60,723 nucleotides of DNA from assembly GCA_003426165.1 (NCBI GenBank), contig QUAH01000014.1, positions 1 to 60,723 of the forward strand, in the 5' to 3' direction. This DNA comes from Candidatus Saccharicenans subterraneus (GTDB taxonomy: Bacteria; Acidobacteriota; Aminicenantia; Aminicenantales; Saccharicenantaceae). Position numbers and translations under genes: made by a program. Of the stretch, positions 1-8,192 are shown piece by piece (the first letter of the stretch is position 1; every line of letters starts with the position of its first letter). The notes under the pieces are model-generated. The model was given only the letters and a program-made list of their open reading frames with translations. It was not told where the DNA came from and searched no databases.

Positions 1-72
1 GATTATGCCTACATCAAGCCGGAGAGGTTCAGGCAGGTGTTAGAAAGTTCGGTGGCCCAGGCTGCTAACTAA
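1..72 (+). CDS. C-terminal end of an unidentified protein (partial)
   Basis: The frame starting at base 1 is open for 23 codons and ends in TAA at 70-72. The residues seen are polar and charged and end in SSVAQAAN. The gene enters from outside the window, so neither length nor family can be judged. The short distance to the next gene does not show whether they are co-transcribed. Confidence 0.5.
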   Translation, partial: DYAYIKPERFRQVLESSVAQAAN

Positions 73-203
73 GGCTTAAAATGGAGATCTTACGGTGGCC
101 AAATTGCGAACAAAACTTGACATGGCCTCTTTTTGCGCTTGACTACTCCTTTTTTTAATAAAAAATTTTAAACAGATTGGTATTATCATTAAGGAGGGTT
201 GTC

Positions 204-821
204 GTGGTTAGTTTCCTTCGTATGGGAAGCCCTCTAAGGCTTTTCAGTTACGCCCTGATTATAACTTTAATCTTCCAGACAGGATGTGCCACCCAGGCCA
301 CCAGGTTGCAAAAGATTCCTGTAACCAGCAATCCGGTGCAGGCCAGGATTTCGGTTGATGGCCAGGAAATTGGCTATACTCCTCTGACGCTGAGCTTATC
401 CAGAGACAGAAACCACATCATAAAGATTGAAAAAGACGGGTACGAGCCGGCCTTGATACAGGTCCAGCCCGGAACGAAAGGAGGAGTGTCCACTGCCGAA
501 AGGTTCATGGCCGGGTTGCCGATAACCATAGCCGGGATGTGTGTTGGGCTTGTAATTGGTTACGTGGTGTCTCCATACCAAACAAACAGTGACCACAAGT
601 ATGCTTCGTTCGTGATAGGAGGAGCGGTCCTGGGAGCGGTGCCCGGTGTAATGATCATGGCCAGGAAGACCGGCCCCAGCCTGGAGCCAGGGGTGATCAA
701 TATTGTTCTCAAGCGTGCGCCCGAGGGAGAAACCGGGGCCGGCTCGGTTCAGACCATCGAACTTTCCCCTGAACAACTTTCCAGCCTGCGCTGGATCCGC
801 ATCAGTTCCGACGGAAACTGA
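204..821 (+). CDS. PEGA-domain lipoprotein
   Basis: A 205-residue protein predicted to be exported and lipid-anchored. The start chosen is GTG at 204 because AGGAGG lies six bases upstream; an ATG at 222 in the same frame is the alternative. The N-terminus has a hydrophobic run ending in the lipobox FQTGC, with the modified Cys near residue 28. Residues about 38-85 have the PEGA pattern (a VDG turn, GYTPL, then KIEKDGYEP), a small beta domain of bacterial surface proteins that is usually structural. Two hydrophobic glycine-rich segments near residues 101-125 and 135-158 could be membrane helices, which is odd for a plain lipoprotein and suggests a membrane-embedded core. It converges on the dehydrogenase gene that follows, with a palindrome pair between them. 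The exact role is unknown. Confidence 0.8.
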   Translation: MVSFLRMGSPLRLFSYALIITLIFQTGCATQATRLQKIPVTSNPVQARISVDGQEIGYTPLTLSLSRDRNHIIKIEKDGYEPALIQVQPGTKGGVSTAERFMAGLPITIAGMCVGLVIGYVVSPYQTNSDHKYASFVIGGAVLGAVPGVMIMARKTGPSLEPGVINIVLKRAPEGETGAGSVQTIELSPEQLSSLRWIRISSDGN

Positions 822-824
822 ACC

Positions 825-921
825 GGGGACACCTTTAACTGTCCCCTTTTTGGCAATTTTCCGCTTTAAGGTTGCCCTGTTATTTTGCGTCTCGCAACTG
901 GGGACACCTTAAGGTGTCCCC
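825..921. repeat. Palindrome pair A (GGGGACAC...GTGTCCCC family)
   Basis: Two 22-base palindromes at 825-846 and 900-921 are separated by a spacer of about 53 bases. The second is a perfect palindrome centred on TTAA; the first has small mismatches around TTTAACT. The first is followed by TTTTT on the plus strand, so it can act as a Rho-independent terminator for the lipoprotein gene. The pair lies between two converging genes and repeats the layout of pair B at 2432-2528. Confidence 0.85.
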
Positions 922-924
922 GTT

Positions 925-1884
925 TCAGACGGAATTGCGAAAGCTCCCGTGCTCCAGGAAATAAAAAATTTCCTCCACGCTGAACCGCGCCTTCCGCTCC
1001 AGGGCTTCTTCGGTGTTGAAAGCATTGTGCGGGGTTAAGATTACGTTCGGGCATCCAAGTAGCTCAGCGACAATAGCCGCTCTTTCCGATTTCTCAATCT
1101 GCCCGATGCGCAGGGCCGTGCCCACCTCGGGCTCGTCTTCAAAAACATCCAGCCCGAGCCCGCCCAGGTGCTCTTCCTTTAATAACCTCAACATGTCCGC
1201 CAGCGGGGCATGCTCGCCGCGGGCGACATTGATGAAAATAACGCCGGGCCGGCACTTCTTCAGAAGGTCGTAGCTGAAATAGTGGTAATTTTCATCGGTC
1301 AGGTTCATGGCGCAGATGACTATGTCAGCCCAGGCCAGGCCAGAATCGCGCTCTACGTATTCCACGAAATCATGCCGCCGGACGATGTCCACTCCCCTGA
1401 CCTGAAGGCCCAGGCCCTGGCCAATTTTCACGATCTCACCGCCGATTCGCCCCACACCCACCACCAGCAGGCGCCGGCCCCGGGCTTCAGCGCCGGTCAA
1501 CCCATCGCGGTCAAAGTGCCGGAACTGCTTCATCTGCCGCGGCAATTTCCTGAGGAGCGCCAGCATCATCAGGATGGCCTGCTCCGCCACGGCCCTTGTG
1601 GCGTATTCTTCCAGGTAACCCAGGGCCACCGGCAGGCTGATGGCACGCCTGAAAGCTTTAAGATTGTCGAAACCGGTGGTTCGGCTCAGCACCCCACTCA
1701 GCCGGTCCTGCCATTCCACGGGAATTACCGACTGGGTGCGGACGCTGATCAGGCGGGCCGGAGGCTCCCTGTGCCCGCTCTCCTGGATGGTCCTGTCGGT
1801 CAACCCGAACTCCAGCCGCTCCCCGATCAGGCTCTTAATCAACCTGGCTTCTTCCTCGAAAACTTCATAAAAGTACACGTCCAT
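925..1884 (-). CDS. D-isomer-specific 2-hydroxyacid dehydrogenase
   Basis: A 319-residue cytoplasmic NAD-dependent oxidoreductase that would interconvert a 2-hydroxyacid and a 2-oxoacid. The Rossmann fingerprint GVGRIGGEIVKIG is followed by an acidic residue at the end of the next strand (RGVD). The catalytic triad of the family is present: Arg in NVARGEH, Glu in FEDEPEV and His in TPHNAF. ATG at 1884 is preferred over the in-frame TTG two codons earlier. The N-terminal substrate domain is divergent, so the substrate cannot be named. The gene stands alone, and its 3' end abuts palindrome pair A. Confidence 0.88.
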   Translation of the reverse strand: MDVYFYEVFEEEARLIKSLIGERLEFGLTDRTIQESGHREPPARLISVRTQSVIPVEWQDRLSGVLSRTTGFDNLKAFRRAISLPVALGYLEEYATRAVAEQAILMMLALLRKLPRQMKQFRHFDRDGLTGAEARGRRLLVVGVGRIGGEIVKIGQGLGLQVRGVDIVRRHDFVEYVERDSGLAWADIVICAMNLTDENYHYFSYDLLKKCRPGVIFINVARGEHAPLADMLRLLKEEHLGGLGLDVFEDEPEVGTALRIGQIEKSERAAIVAELLGCPNVILTPHNAFNTEEALERKARFSVEEIFYFLEHGSFRNSV

Positions 1885-2146
1885 CTTCAATCCCGGCCGG
1901 CGATGGTATCAGGAACGCCGGAAGTAAAATGCTTTTTGATTTTAAATAAATATCACTGCCTTTTCAAACTAATGACTATCACCATTTAATACAGGATTTT
2001 TTGCTTGAAAAGAAGGGACTTCATTAATAAAATCGATAGCAAAGGGCATTAGCCAAACAAAAATGAATCTGGCTGCCTTAGAGTTGAGATTAGCATTCAA
2101 AGAAAACCCGGCCAGATAAAATCAAAAAAGAAGGAGGGAAAGGTAA

Positions 2147-2425
2147 ATGGAGCAACAAGCCCAAACCGTTCCAACCCCAAGACCCCCGGCTCTGGAGGCT
2201 GTGGTCAGCGTCGGCGAATGGCTGGTAACGCTGCTCATTGCTTCCATTCCGCTGGTGAATATCGTAATGCTGCTCATCTGGGCCTTCAGCGACAATACCA
2301 AGCTGAGCAAGGCCAACTGGGCCAAGGCCACCCTGCTCTGGTTGCTGATCATCGGGGCCTTTTACTTTTTCGTGGTGGTCCTGATTCTGGGCGGGATAGG
2401 CTTGCTATCGCGCTACGGCCAGTAA
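2147..2425 (+). CDS. Small two-helix membrane protein
   Basis: A 92-residue protein with a strong Shine-Dalgarno (AGGAGG about ten bases before the ATG). A proline-rich polar N-terminus of about 20 residues is followed by two hydrophobic segments, near residues 25-47 and 63-86, joined by a short polar loop with several lysines. The topology is that of a helical hairpin in the cytoplasmic membrane. No enzymatic motif is visible and I do not recognise a specific family. Palindrome pair B follows the stop codon and could terminate it. Confidence 0.75.
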   Translation: MEQQAQTVPTPRPPALEAVVSVGEWLVTLLIASIPLVNIVMLLIWAFSDNTKLSKANWAKATLLWLLIIGAFYFFVVVLILGGIGLLSRYGQ

Positions 2426-2431
2426 GAAAAA

Positions 2432-2528
2432 GGGGACACCTTTAACTGTCCCCTTTTTGAAGGATTTTCGAAATAAAGTTTCCCCGTTATTTTATGTTCT
2501 TGAGATGGGGACACCTTTAAGTGTCCCC
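2432..2528. repeat. Palindrome pair B (GGGGACAC...GTGTCCCC family)
   Basis: Palindromes at 2432-2453 and 2507-2528 flank a spacer of about 53 bases, giving the same total length (97 bases) as pair A and similar palindromes. The first palindrome has an A-run before it and TTTTT after it, so it could terminate transcription in both directions. The pair lies between the converging small membrane protein and racemase genes. Confidence 0.85.
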
Positions 2529-2536
2529 TTTACCTC

Positions 2537-3229
2537 TCATTTTAGGGCATATTCCACGGCCGCTTCGGCGTGAATGACGGTGGTATCAAATATCGGCAGC
2601 ACGCTGTCTTTCTCCTTGACCAGGAGGCCGATTTCAGTGCAGCCCAGGATAATGCCCTGGGCCCCAGCCGCGGCCAGCTTTTCAATAACCCCAGCAAATT
2701 TCCGCCGCGATTCTTCCTGAAGGCGGCCGTCGCACAGCTCATAATAAATTACATGATGAACCATCTCCCGGTCAGCTGGCTCCGGCACCAGGACTTCCAG
2801 GCCGTGCTTCTTTTCCAGCCGGCCACGGTAAAAATCCTCTTCCATGGTAAATCGGGTGCCCAGCAGGCCGATCTTCCTGAAACCGCGGGCCTTTATTCTT
2901 TCGGCCGTCGGGTCGGCGATGTGGAGCAGCGGGATGTTAACCGCGGATTCAATCTGCGGCGCCACCTTGTGCATGGTGTTGGTGCACAGCACCAGGAAGT
3001 CAGCCCCGCCCGCTTCCAGCCGGACGGCCGCCTGGCTCAGTATCCAGGCCAGCCTTTCCCACTCCCCCCGATGCTGCAGCACTTCAATCTCGGCAAAATC
3101 AACCGAATACATCAGGCACCGAGCCGAGTGGAATCCCCCCAGTCGCCTTTTCACTTCCTCGTTTATTATGCGGTAGTACTCAAGCGACGATTCCCAGCTC
3201 ATGCCGCCGATCAGGCCTATGGTCTTCAT
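2537..3229 (-). CDS. Aspartate/glutamate racemase family protein
   Basis: A 230-residue cytoplasmic PLP-independent amino-acid racemase. The N-terminus IGLIGGMSWESSLEYY is characteristic of the aspartate racemase branch. The two catalytic cysteines of the family are present: Cys82 in LCTNTMH and Cys197 in LGCTEIG, and the length is usual. The start at 3229 has AGGAGGT at good spacing. The likely reaction is L-Asp to D-Asp, possibly for cell-wall or D-amino-acid metabolism, but related enzymes act on other substrates. The next gene upstream on this strand encodes a peptidase lipoprotein, separated by palindromes, so the two are probably separate transcripts. Confidence 0.9.
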   Translation of the reverse strand: MKTIGLIGGMSWESSLEYYRIINEEVKRRLGGFHSARCLMYSVDFAEIEVLQHRGEWERLAWILSQAAVRLEAGGADFLVLCTNTMHKVAPQIESAVNIPLLHIADPTAERIKARGFRKIGLLGTRFTMEEDFYRGRLEKKHGLEVLVPEPADREMVHHVIYYELCDGRLQEESRRKFAGVIEKLAAAGAQGIILGCTEIGLLVKEKDSVLPIFDTTVIHAEAAVEYALK

Positions 3230-3332
3230 GGCACCTCCTTGTAAATAACCGGCTAATACTATTCCGCTCGCTAATTCTCATATTTCAGTCGGCTAAAATC
3301 AAGCGGTAGCAAGATGGCAAAAAATGAAAAAA

Positions 3333-3428
3333 GGGGACACTTTAAGGTGTCCCCGATTTTGGCCTTTAAGCTTCGCCTGTTATTTCCGGCAGCCAGCCCG
3401 GAAAAAGGGGACAGTGTAAGGTGTCCCC
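3333..3428. repeat. Palindrome pair C, 96-bp composite repeat (copy 1)
   Basis: Palindromes at 3333-3354 and 3407-3428 flank a spacer that is nearly identical to the one at 5810-5905, so the whole 96-base unit is duplicated. A further degenerate half-palindrome (AAGGTGTCCCC) follows at about 3439-3450. On the minus strand both palindromes are followed by T-runs, so the unit sits just 3' of the S9 peptidase gene in a position fit for termination. Confidence 0.88.
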
Positions 3429-3460
3429 TGTTTCTTTTAAGGTGTCCCCTGTTTCTTTGC

Positions 3461-5545
3461 TTACCTCTTCTCAAGGAGCGCCAAGGCCTCTTTCAGCCCC
3501 GGGACCTGGTCGGCACCCTGTGGCACCTGAATGGTCGACCCTTTGAACTCGTCTCCTATCTCTTCGGCCCGCCCGCCCAGATGCCTGGCCAGAAACAGCT
3601 CGCTGATGGCCCCGAAGGCCAGCCTGTTCTCCGGCCGGGCAAACCCATGCCCTTCGTCGGGAAACAGAACGTAAGTCACCGGGATGTTCTTCTCCTGCAT
3701 GGCCTTCACCATCTGGTCCGATTCGCTCTGCTTCACCCTGGGGTCGTTGGCTCCCTGCCCGATGAGCAGCGGCTTCTTAATCCGGTCAACATAGGTCAGT
3801 GGAGACCGCTCCAGCAGCAGCCTCCGCCCGTCCTCGGTCCTGGGATCTCCCACGCGGCTGGCGAACATGTCAAGTTGCGGTTTCCAGTAAGGTGGGATCG
3901 ATTCCAGCAGAGTGATCAGGTTGGACGGTCCCACCACGTCCACCCCGCAGGCAAAAACATCCGGAGTAAAGGTCAGCCCGACCAGCGTGGCGTAACCTCC
4001 GTAGCTTCCGCCCGAGATGGCCACCCTGTCCTTTTCGGCAATTTTGTTTTCAATCGCCCAGTTGACAGCATCTATCAGGTCGTCATGCATCTTGCGGCCC
4101 CACTCCAGGTTCCCGGCATTTATGAAATCCTTGCCGAATCCCGTCGATCCCCGGAAATTCACGCTGAGCACGGCATAGCCACGGTTGGCCAGCCACTGGT
4201 GCGTTGGGTTAAGTCCCCAGGAATCCCTTCCCCAGGGACCGCCGTGAACATAGAGAACCATGGGCAGCGGCTTATCAGGCCGCCCGTCATTATCAGGGTC
4301 TCTCCACCCGGGCAGGGTCAGGTAACTGACCAGATTCAGACCATCCCGCGACTTTATCACCACCGGATGCATCTTGCTCAGCCTGGCATTTTCCAGTTCC
4401 TTGCGGTTGGTGAACAGGAACCTGGCCTGCCGGTTCTCCCGGTCGTAGAGATAATAGCGAACCGGGCCATCATCCACCACGTAGGAGACCACCCAGAACT
4501 TATCATCCAGCGTTCGGTCAGTGACATAGATGTCGCCGTTCCAGACCGTTTTTAAGTATTCATGGTCAGATTTAATTTTCTCGTCCAGCACGGTCCATTC
4601 GATTCTCAGGTACTCAACTGCCACCGCCTCCACCTTCTTCTCCACCGGGTGCATCATGATATTGCTGACATCGGCCCTGGGGTCCTCGAAGATCAGCTTC
4701 TTTTCGCCCGTCTTTAAGTTAACTGAAATGAGCGCGGCCGTGTTTCGTCCCCGGCTGTCGATCATGTAAAGAACCTGGCCGTCCCTGTCGAAGCCGATGG
4801 GGCTGGTGGTCATGATATCTTCCATCGGAATTGTATCGAATGGCTGCCAACCCCCTTTTCCATCGGGCTGGAACAGGGCCAGGCCGCCATCTGGAGTCAT
4901 CCTGGCCGCAAACCTGAGGTTATAGTCATCATCGGTCTGAAAGCTCATGAAGCTATCGTTTTGCTGGACCAGCTTCAGGTCGCCCGACAGGATGTTCAGG
5001 CGGTAAATGTCATGAAACTGAGGATTGCGGTTATTGAGGCTCACCAGTATTTCTTCCGGGAACTTATGGCTAACCGCCTGGATTTGGGCCATGGGTCTCA
5101 GCGGTTTCCCGTTCGGCAGGGTAATCGGCTTGCCATCCGGACCCGGGATTTCCTCGAATGGAGTCACGTTCCGGTCTTCTTTTGTGGTTATGTCCACCAC
5201 GTGAATCTGCCAGTTCTCATCGCCGGCCAGGTCCTGGGCATATATGATGTGCTTGTTCGTGTAAGCCCAGAAGTAAATGCGGATGCCGCGGTTGTTATCG
5301 GCGGTTACGGGTTGCGCCTTTTCCGGTGCATCTGCCGGGCCAACCCAGACATTCAGGACACCGTTAACCGGGGCCAGGAAGCTGAGATACCTGCCATCAT
5401 GGCTGATCTGAACGGAAGCCTTGTCCGGGTTTCCGAACAGGACCTTCCTTGCAATCAGCGGCGGTTCTTTCGCTGCCGGTTTACAGCCCATGAAGACCAT
5501 GGTAATAAACATGAAGCCCAGAAGACAAATTAAACCTTTCTTCAT
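3461..5545 (-). CDS. S9 family (prolyl oligopeptidase-type) serine peptidase, lipoprotein
   Basis: A 694-residue exported peptidase that would cleave short peptides in the periplasm or at the cell surface. The N-terminus is a lipoprotein signal with lipobox VFMGC. Residues about 40-400 read as a seven-bladed propeller (SHDGRYLSFLAP, YNLRFAARMTPDGG and similar strands). The C-terminal alpha/beta-hydrolase domain has the oxyanion region YVHGGPWG, nucleophile Ser in GGSYGGYA (near residue 513), Asp in GANDPRV (near 600) and His in DEGHGFA (near 630), so the triad is complete. AGGAGAG precedes the ATG. It is a monocistronic gene flanked by composite repeats C and D. The layout matches the acylaminoacyl-peptidase/S9C branch; peptide specificity is not readable. 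Confidence 0.92.
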   Translation of the reverse strand: MKKGLICLLGFMFITMVFMGCKPAAKEPPLIARKVLFGNPDKASVQISHDGRYLSFLAPVNGVLNVWVGPADAPEKAQPVTADNNRGIRIYFWAYTNKHIIYAQDLAGDENWQIHVVDITTKEDRNVTPFEEIPGPDGKPITLPNGKPLRPMAQIQAVSHKFPEEILVSLNNRNPQFHDIYRLNILSGDLKLVQQNDSFMSFQTDDDYNLRFAARMTPDGGLALFQPDGKGGWQPFDTIPMEDIMTTSPIGFDRDGQVLYMIDSRGRNTAALISVNLKTGEKKLIFEDPRADVSNIMMHPVEKKVEAVAVEYLRIEWTVLDEKIKSDHEYLKTVWNGDIYVTDRTLDDKFWVVSYVVDDGPVRYYLYDRENRQARFLFTNRKELENARLSKMHPVVIKSRDGLNLVSYLTLPGWRDPDNDGRPDKPLPMVLYVHGGPWGRDSWGLNPTHQWLANRGYAVLSVNFRGSTGFGKDFINAGNLEWGRKMHDDLIDAVNWAIENKIAEKDRVAISGGSYGGYATLVGLTFTPDVFACGVDVVGPSNLITLLESIPPYWKPQLDMFASRVGDPRTEDGRRLLLERSPLTYVDRIKKPLLIGQGANDPRVKQSESDQMVKAMQEKNIPVTYVLFPDEGHGFARPENRLAFGAISELFLARHLGGRAEEIGDEFKGSTIQVPQGADQVPGLKEALALLEKR

Positions 5546-5809
5546 TTATTCTCTCCTTGAAAGGATTTTATCACAACCAGTCTGACCTGATTGACAACTA
5601 TTTCAGCAATGGATTTCTAAGTCTTCGGTCGCCGTTCCTTATTAGATACGGAAATCGAGGCTGAAGAGTTCAGGACTTGCACCGTATTGATTGGGCAAAC
5701 TTTCCAAGGCAACGGTCGTTCCTCTGGAGCCATCAGGGAATCTTTGGGTTGGCCTCGATTGCGCCGTCCCTGCTGATAAAGCCTGTGCTCTGTTCTGTTA
5801 GCTAAGAAA

Positions 5810-5905
5810 GGGGACACTTTAAGGTGTCCCCGATTTTTGCCTTTAAGCTTCGCCTGTTATTTCCGGCAGCCAGCCCGGAAAAAGGGGACAGTTTAAGGTG
5901 TCCCC
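5810..5905. repeat. Palindrome pair D, 96-bp composite repeat (copy 2)
   Basis: Palindromes at 5810-5831 and 5884-5905 with a spacer nearly identical to that of pair C. It lies five bases beyond the stop codon of the VWFA gene. On the minus strand the second palindrome is followed by TTTTT, as in copy 1. The rest of the gap between the two genes (5546-5809) holds no convincing gene. Confidence 0.88.
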
Positions 5906-5909
5906 TGTT

Positions 5910-8054
5910 TCAGAGGGAGAGGCGGGTGTTGGCCCGCAGGGGCTGGGCGAAATTCGGGCCGCCGACGGTAAAGGTCACGACGTAGCTGCCCGCGCCCATC
6001 TCCCCGGTTTCCAGCTCCAGCAGCAGCTTCAGCAACTGGCCCTCGCGCTTCTTTTCCAGCACGGCCACCGGCAGACTCCGGACCGGCTCTCCGCCCTCCA
6101 CAGCCAGCTCGGCTCCGACTGCCAGTCCTTCTTCCCAGCCAGCCGGACAGGCCAGCCTCAGGGCCGCATACAGCTTCCTGGTTTCGGGAGGCACCCTTCC
6201 GGCCACGGCCGAATAGGTTCCCGGGTTATATCCATATACTGAAGCCAGTGTTGGCTCTCCCCCGGCGTTAATCTCCTTAGCCCGGTCGTCCAGCCTGAGC
6301 AACAGTGGCGGGTCCAGGTAGGGCATTACCGGGAGTTGCGCCGGAACCTCAATCGCCGCCCGTCCCCTGGCCGCCCGGCCCGTGTCCAGGTTCCGCATCA
6401 CCAGGGCGCATTCGTATTTACCCGGCTTAACCGGCAGCAGGAAGGACGGCAGGAAGGCATCATTTTCCTTCTTGTCCTTCTCCGACACCACCGCCCTGAA
6501 TTTTTTAATCAGGGCCAGCTCTCCCCTTTCGTTAAAAATCAGCAGGTAGGCTTCGGTCTTCGGCCCGAACACCTCCGCCATCTCCTCCCCGGAAGCCCGG
6601 GCGAAGGTCAGGGCCATCGGCCAGCCCTTTTCAACCAGGTTCAGGCTGGCCACCGGGATTTCCACCGGAACGTAGGGCCAGGGCTCCTCGGTCAGGGCCA
6701 CCTCGATCAGGTGCAGCAGCCTCTCGAAATTGTTGTACTCCCTGAAGGGCTTGGGGTTAAAATACCCGGCCTGGGAGTAAACGTTATATCCTTTTTTCTT
6801 AACTTTGACCTTGACCTTGTGGTACTTCCCGTCCCAGCTCTCGTCCACCTTGAAGCCCAGGATGTAGAAGTTCCTGGTGGTGTTGACGATCTCCTCCATG
6901 GCGTTTTCCGGGTTGACGGTGTTGGCGTAAAATTTTCCGCCGGTTTCCGAGGCCAGCTGCTTGAGCGAATCGGCCCCGTCGAGTTCCCGGGCCCCGGGCG
7001 TGGCCCCACCCGACCCCTCGACGTCCATCTCCTTGTGCACCCGCGAAATGTCAACGGTGAAAACGGCGCAGTTGGAATTTTTTAATTCTTTCAGCAGCCG
7101 GCTGAAATCGCTGCGCAAACCGGTGTCGGCCTGGGCCGCATCGTACTCGGCCATCTGGGCGGCCAGCTGCTCGGGAGTGCTCCAGTCGCCAACCACGGCT
7201 CCGCCCGTCTTGCCGAACAGGAGCTGCTTGGCCAGGCCGGCCGAAAACAGGACGATATTCTTGTAGCCCGGGACCGTACGCAGGACCTTGGCTAAATTAT
7301 TCCAGGCATCCAGGTAGAAGCGGGCCTGGTCCACGTAACCCTGGCGCCGGGCGGTGTCCAGCATCTGGCCGGTCTGGAGCCGGGCCTGGTCGGTAAAGAA
7401 GCTTTCCTCGGGTGTCGTCTGCACCTCGTCACCCTGCAGAGTCATCAGCGTGTCGGAATAGAAGAAGTTGGCCAGGTTTTCGGCCCGGCCGGTGACGCTC
7501 TTCAGCCCGAAGTTTTCGATGATGTTGCGGACCCGGGCATGGTCCCTGGTCATGTATTCATGAAGGGTCAGGCCGCGCAGGGCGGTATAGGTCACCAGCG
7601 ATATTTCATCCGTCGGCAGGAGCGATTTCTCCATGAATTTCAGGGCAGCATTCTTGGCCCGCATCAGGCCCCGGGCGTCGGTGAAGGCCAGGTCGAAGAA
7701 CAGGAAGAACTTCCGGTTGAGAGCCGGCCTTGGCCCCTCGGCCCCGGCCGCCGCCAGCTCTTCGGCGAAATGCTTCTCAAAATGAAGAACCGGGACCGGC
7801 TTGTTGTTGTCGTAGATTTCAAAATCGTCGGCGGTCAGGTCGCCGGCCGGGTTGTCATTCTTATCGGTCACGTAGACCTGGACCAGCTTGACGGCCACCG
7901 TGACCTCATGCTTCGGCCTGACCTGGAGCTCTTTCGGCACCTGCTGTTCCTGCTGGCCGGCCGGCACCGGTTTAGCCAGGAAGGCCAGGCCCAGAAGCAC
8001 CAATCCTGATATCACAATGCCTCCAATAAAAGCAGCACAGAGACCCTTTTTCAT
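5910..8054 (-). CDS. Exported VWFA-related protein (acidobacterial type)
   Basis: A 714-residue protein with a cleavable signal or N-terminal anchor (hydrophobic residues 8-27). The segment VYVTDKNDNPAGDLTADDFEIYDN near residues 60-83 is the typical lead-in of the VWFA-related domain family abundant in Acidobacteria. It is followed by a von Willebrand A fold (FFLFFDLAF near residue 118; FTVDISRVHKEMD near 335) and the GYFNPKPF boundary near 420. The last 290 residues are beta-rich with no recognised family. Such proteins are thought to mediate metal-dependent adhesion or protein-protein contacts in the periplasm. AGAGGGG lies before the ATG. No neighbour gives a more specific role. Confidence 0.85.
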   Translation of the reverse strand: MKKGLCAAFIGGIVISGLVLLGLAFLAKPVPAGQQEQQVPKELQVRPKHEVTVAVKLVQVYVTDKNDNPAGDLTADDFEIYDNNKPVPVLHFEKHFAEELAAAGAEGPRPALNRKFFLFFDLAFTDARGLMRAKNAALKFMEKSLLPTDEISLVTYTALRGLTLHEYMTRDHARVRNIIENFGLKSVTGRAENLANFFYSDTLMTLQGDEVQTTPEESFFTDQARLQTGQMLDTARRQGYVDQARFYLDAWNNLAKVLRTVPGYKNIVLFSAGLAKQLLFGKTGGAVVGDWSTPEQLAAQMAEYDAAQADTGLRSDFSRLLKELKNSNCAVFTVDISRVHKEMDVEGSGGATPGARELDGADSLKQLASETGGKFYANTVNPENAMEEIVNTTRNFYILGFKVDESWDGKYHKVKVKVKKKGYNVYSQAGYFNPKPFREYNNFERLLHLIEVALTEEPWPYVPVEIPVASLNLVEKGWPMALTFARASGEEMAEVFGPKTEAYLLIFNERGELALIKKFRAVVSEKDKKENDAFLPSFLLPVKPGKYECALVMRNLDTGRAARGRAAIEVPAQLPVMPYLDPPLLLRLDDRAKEINAGGEPTLASVYGYNPGTYSAVAGRVPPETRKLYAALRLACPAGWEEGLAVGAELAVEGGEPVRSLPVAVLEKKREGQLLKLLLELETGEMGAGSYVVTFTVGGPNFAQPLRANTRLSL

Positions 8055-8125
8055 GTTTCTACCCCTCTGGGTTTATTTTCATCCCTTTTCTGAGCGAATG
8101 TCAAGAAAACAGGGCACAAGAAACT

Positions 8126-8150
8126 GGGGACACAATACCAATTCCGTTAT
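8126..8150 (+). repeat. Degenerate half-palindrome of the dispersed repeat family
   Basis: GGGGACACAATACC followed by an AT-rich run, resembling the left half of the copies at 20399 and 23361. It lies in the divergent gap between the VWFA gene and the membrane protein gene and has no matching right half, so it is probably a decayed copy. Confidence 0.45.
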
Positions 8151-8180
8151 TTTTTCCTTTGTGCCCGGGTATGCCATGAA

Positions 8181-8186
8181 TATAAT
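8181..8186 (+). promoter_or_regulatory. Consensus -10 box six bases before a start codon
   Basis: A perfect TATAAT at 8181-8186 is followed by only six bases before the ATG at 8193. There is no Shine-Dalgarno sequence, and the -35 region (TTTGTG near 8158) is weak. If used, transcription would start at or next to the A of the ATG, giving a leaderless message. Confidence 0.4.
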
Positions 8187-8192
8187 AGCTTC

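Noticed and set aside
825..921. Riboswitch or attenuator
   Set aside because: The hairpins lie downstream of stop codons, and similar units recur next to unrelated genes.
5617..5817. 66-codon minus-strand frame
   Set aside because: It has no ribosome binding site and protein-like composition is lacking; its start lies within the composite repeat.
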